A stretch of 34,970 bases of DNA from a virus: positions 1 to 34,970 of the IMG/VR virus record IMGVR_UViG_3300032241_002742; one strand, given 5' to 3'. Both the position numbers and the translations under genes were made by a program. Position 1 is the first letter of the stretch. Each line of letters starts with the position of its first letter. Of the stretch, positions 34,185 to 34,970 are shown piece after piece. A model generated the notes under the pieces. That model was given only the letters and a program-made list of their open reading frames with translations, was not told the DNA's origin and ran no database searches.

Positions 34185-34939
34185 CAGATAATACGAGTTT
34201 TTTCATGCCCGACGCGAATACGAGGATCGCACCAGATTTCAAATCCAGACTCTTTGGCATCCAGACAGAATGAAACATCTTCTCCGCACATATCTTGCAC
34301 TTCTCCGGATTCGAAGACTTGCATTTTAGGTGCAAACCAAGGATACTTCATTTCAGGATGTTCAAACACACCGTGCTTGATCAGAAGCCATCCGAATCCG
34401 GTATAATCAACGGTGAATGGTTTACGACGCTTTGAAATACTTTCAAGAGTTTCGTGATTCATCACACCGCCATTTTTGCGGAAATCATCTTCTTCCAACC
34501 AGTGAGCAACTGAAGTGGTCATACCATCTTCTGTGCAATACCATCCAGCGGCAATATCTTTATCCATCAGAATCAGTTGCCAAAACTGTTGAGTATTAAA
34601 AACGATATCGCTATCAATCCACAACTGATAATCATACTTCAGATTTCCTTGCCATGGAAGTTGATCGGGTCCTGCTAATACATTGGCACCAAGGCATTTG
34701 CAGCGTGCGAAGTTAACCATGGAAGAATAGTCTTGTGAAATCTGAATACTTGCACCAGACTGCACAAGATCAAAACAGAGTTGCACAAAATTTTTCAGGT
34801 ATGTGTATGAAACGCCACGCCCAGGAAGACAGAATACAACTGTCTTTCCACGAATCATTTCTCTTGCCAAATCATAATCCCATTCGTCAGTTTGAGGCTT
34901 GACGGGCGCCTTTGCTTTTACAGTAAATCCTTTAGACAT
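34184..34939 (-). CDS. GT-A fold glycosyltransferase-like protein
   Basis: This 251-residue protein has the layout of a GT-A glycosyltransferase. VVFCLPGRGVSYTYLKNFVQ opens the nucleotide-sugar fold (residues 34-53). YQLWIDSDIVF carries the DxD-type metal motif (Asp109-Ser-Asp111). CGEDVSFCLDAKESGFEIWC (218-237) is the typical late acidic motif with a likely catalytic acid, and GHEK (His245) can complete metal binding. Such proteins are frequent in T4-like cyanophages; the acceptor (phage DNA, virion protein or host glycan) is unknown. Its base composition is clearly richer in G+C than the structural genes. It begins a three-gene unit that ends at the 33807-33853 terminator. Confidence 0.78.
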   Translation of the reverse strand: MSKGFTVKAKAPVKPQTDEWDYDLAREMIRGKTVVFCLPGRGVSYTYLKNFVQLCFDLVQSGASIQISQDYSSMVNFARCKCLGANVLAGPDQLPWQGNLKYDYQLWIDSDIVFNTQQFWQLILMDKDIAAGWYCTEDGMTTSVAHWLEEDDFRKNGGVMNHETLESISKRRKPFTVDYTGFGWLLIKHGVFEHPEMKYPWFAPKMQVFESGEVQDMCGEDVSFCLDAKESGFEIWCDPRIRVGHEKTRII

Positions 34940-34970
34940 AATTGAAATTGGTTTACATCAGTATCATAAC

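Overview
The window is a 35 kb piece of a T4-like (exo-T-even) myovirus genome of the marine cyanophage/pelagiphage type. Every supported gene lies on the minus strand, so the map reads from right to left. The order gp25, gp6, gp7-like, gp8, gp10-like, gp13, gp14, gp15, gp16 is the T4 baseplate-neck-packaging order. The DNA is very AT-rich over the structural genes. This, the S-adenosylmethionine decarboxylase gene (speD, a known cyanophage auxiliary metabolic gene) and the DUF4815 baseplate protein point to a virus of Prochlorococcus/Synechococcus or a similar low-GC aquatic bacterium. The host itself cannot be read from the sequence.

Layout, right to left. (1) 34939-33883: a GT-A glycosyltransferase and two tiny conserved-looking genes, closed by a hairpin-plus-T-run terminator. 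(2) 33882-33448: a gap without a standard gene, holding a start-less 50-codon ORF, a 12-bp direct repeat and a promoter candidate. (3) speD and a 78-aa unknown. (4) 32787-18452: gp25, gp6 and a 3997-residue gp7-like protein, about 14 kb behind one late-promoter match. (5) 18406-9245: gp8, a 2399-residue DUF4815 (gp10-like) protein and two small overlapping genes. (6) 9217-4973: two small structural proteins, gp13, gp14, gp15 and gp16. (7) 4965-2334: a modular basic protein and a coiled-coil structural protein, ending at a 9-bp hairpin terminator. (8) 2231-1665: a free-standing GIY-YIG/NUMOD3 homing endonuclease with its own promoter. (9) 1646 to the left edge: the 5' part of a fibre-like gene with a seven-unit 84-bp tandem repeat.

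How it works together: gp25, gp6, gp7-like and gp8 should form baseplate wedges, with the gp10-like protein on the periphery. gp13/gp14 close the filled head, gp15 caps the tail, and gp16 is the small terminase. Matches to the T4 late motif TATAAATA (and NATAAATA/CTAAATA variants) sit 19-26 nt before the ATG of six transcription-unit leaders, often overlapping the previous stop codon.

The most unusual signals are a short GxGY beta-repeat and an SGAxAxV motif shared among gp14, gp8, gp10-like and gp7-like proteins, a YHYH-like domain inside the giant gp7-like protein, the perfectly periodic repeat in the fibre gene, a modular WDxY/cysteine protein directly after gp16, and the start-less ORF behind the T9 terminator.
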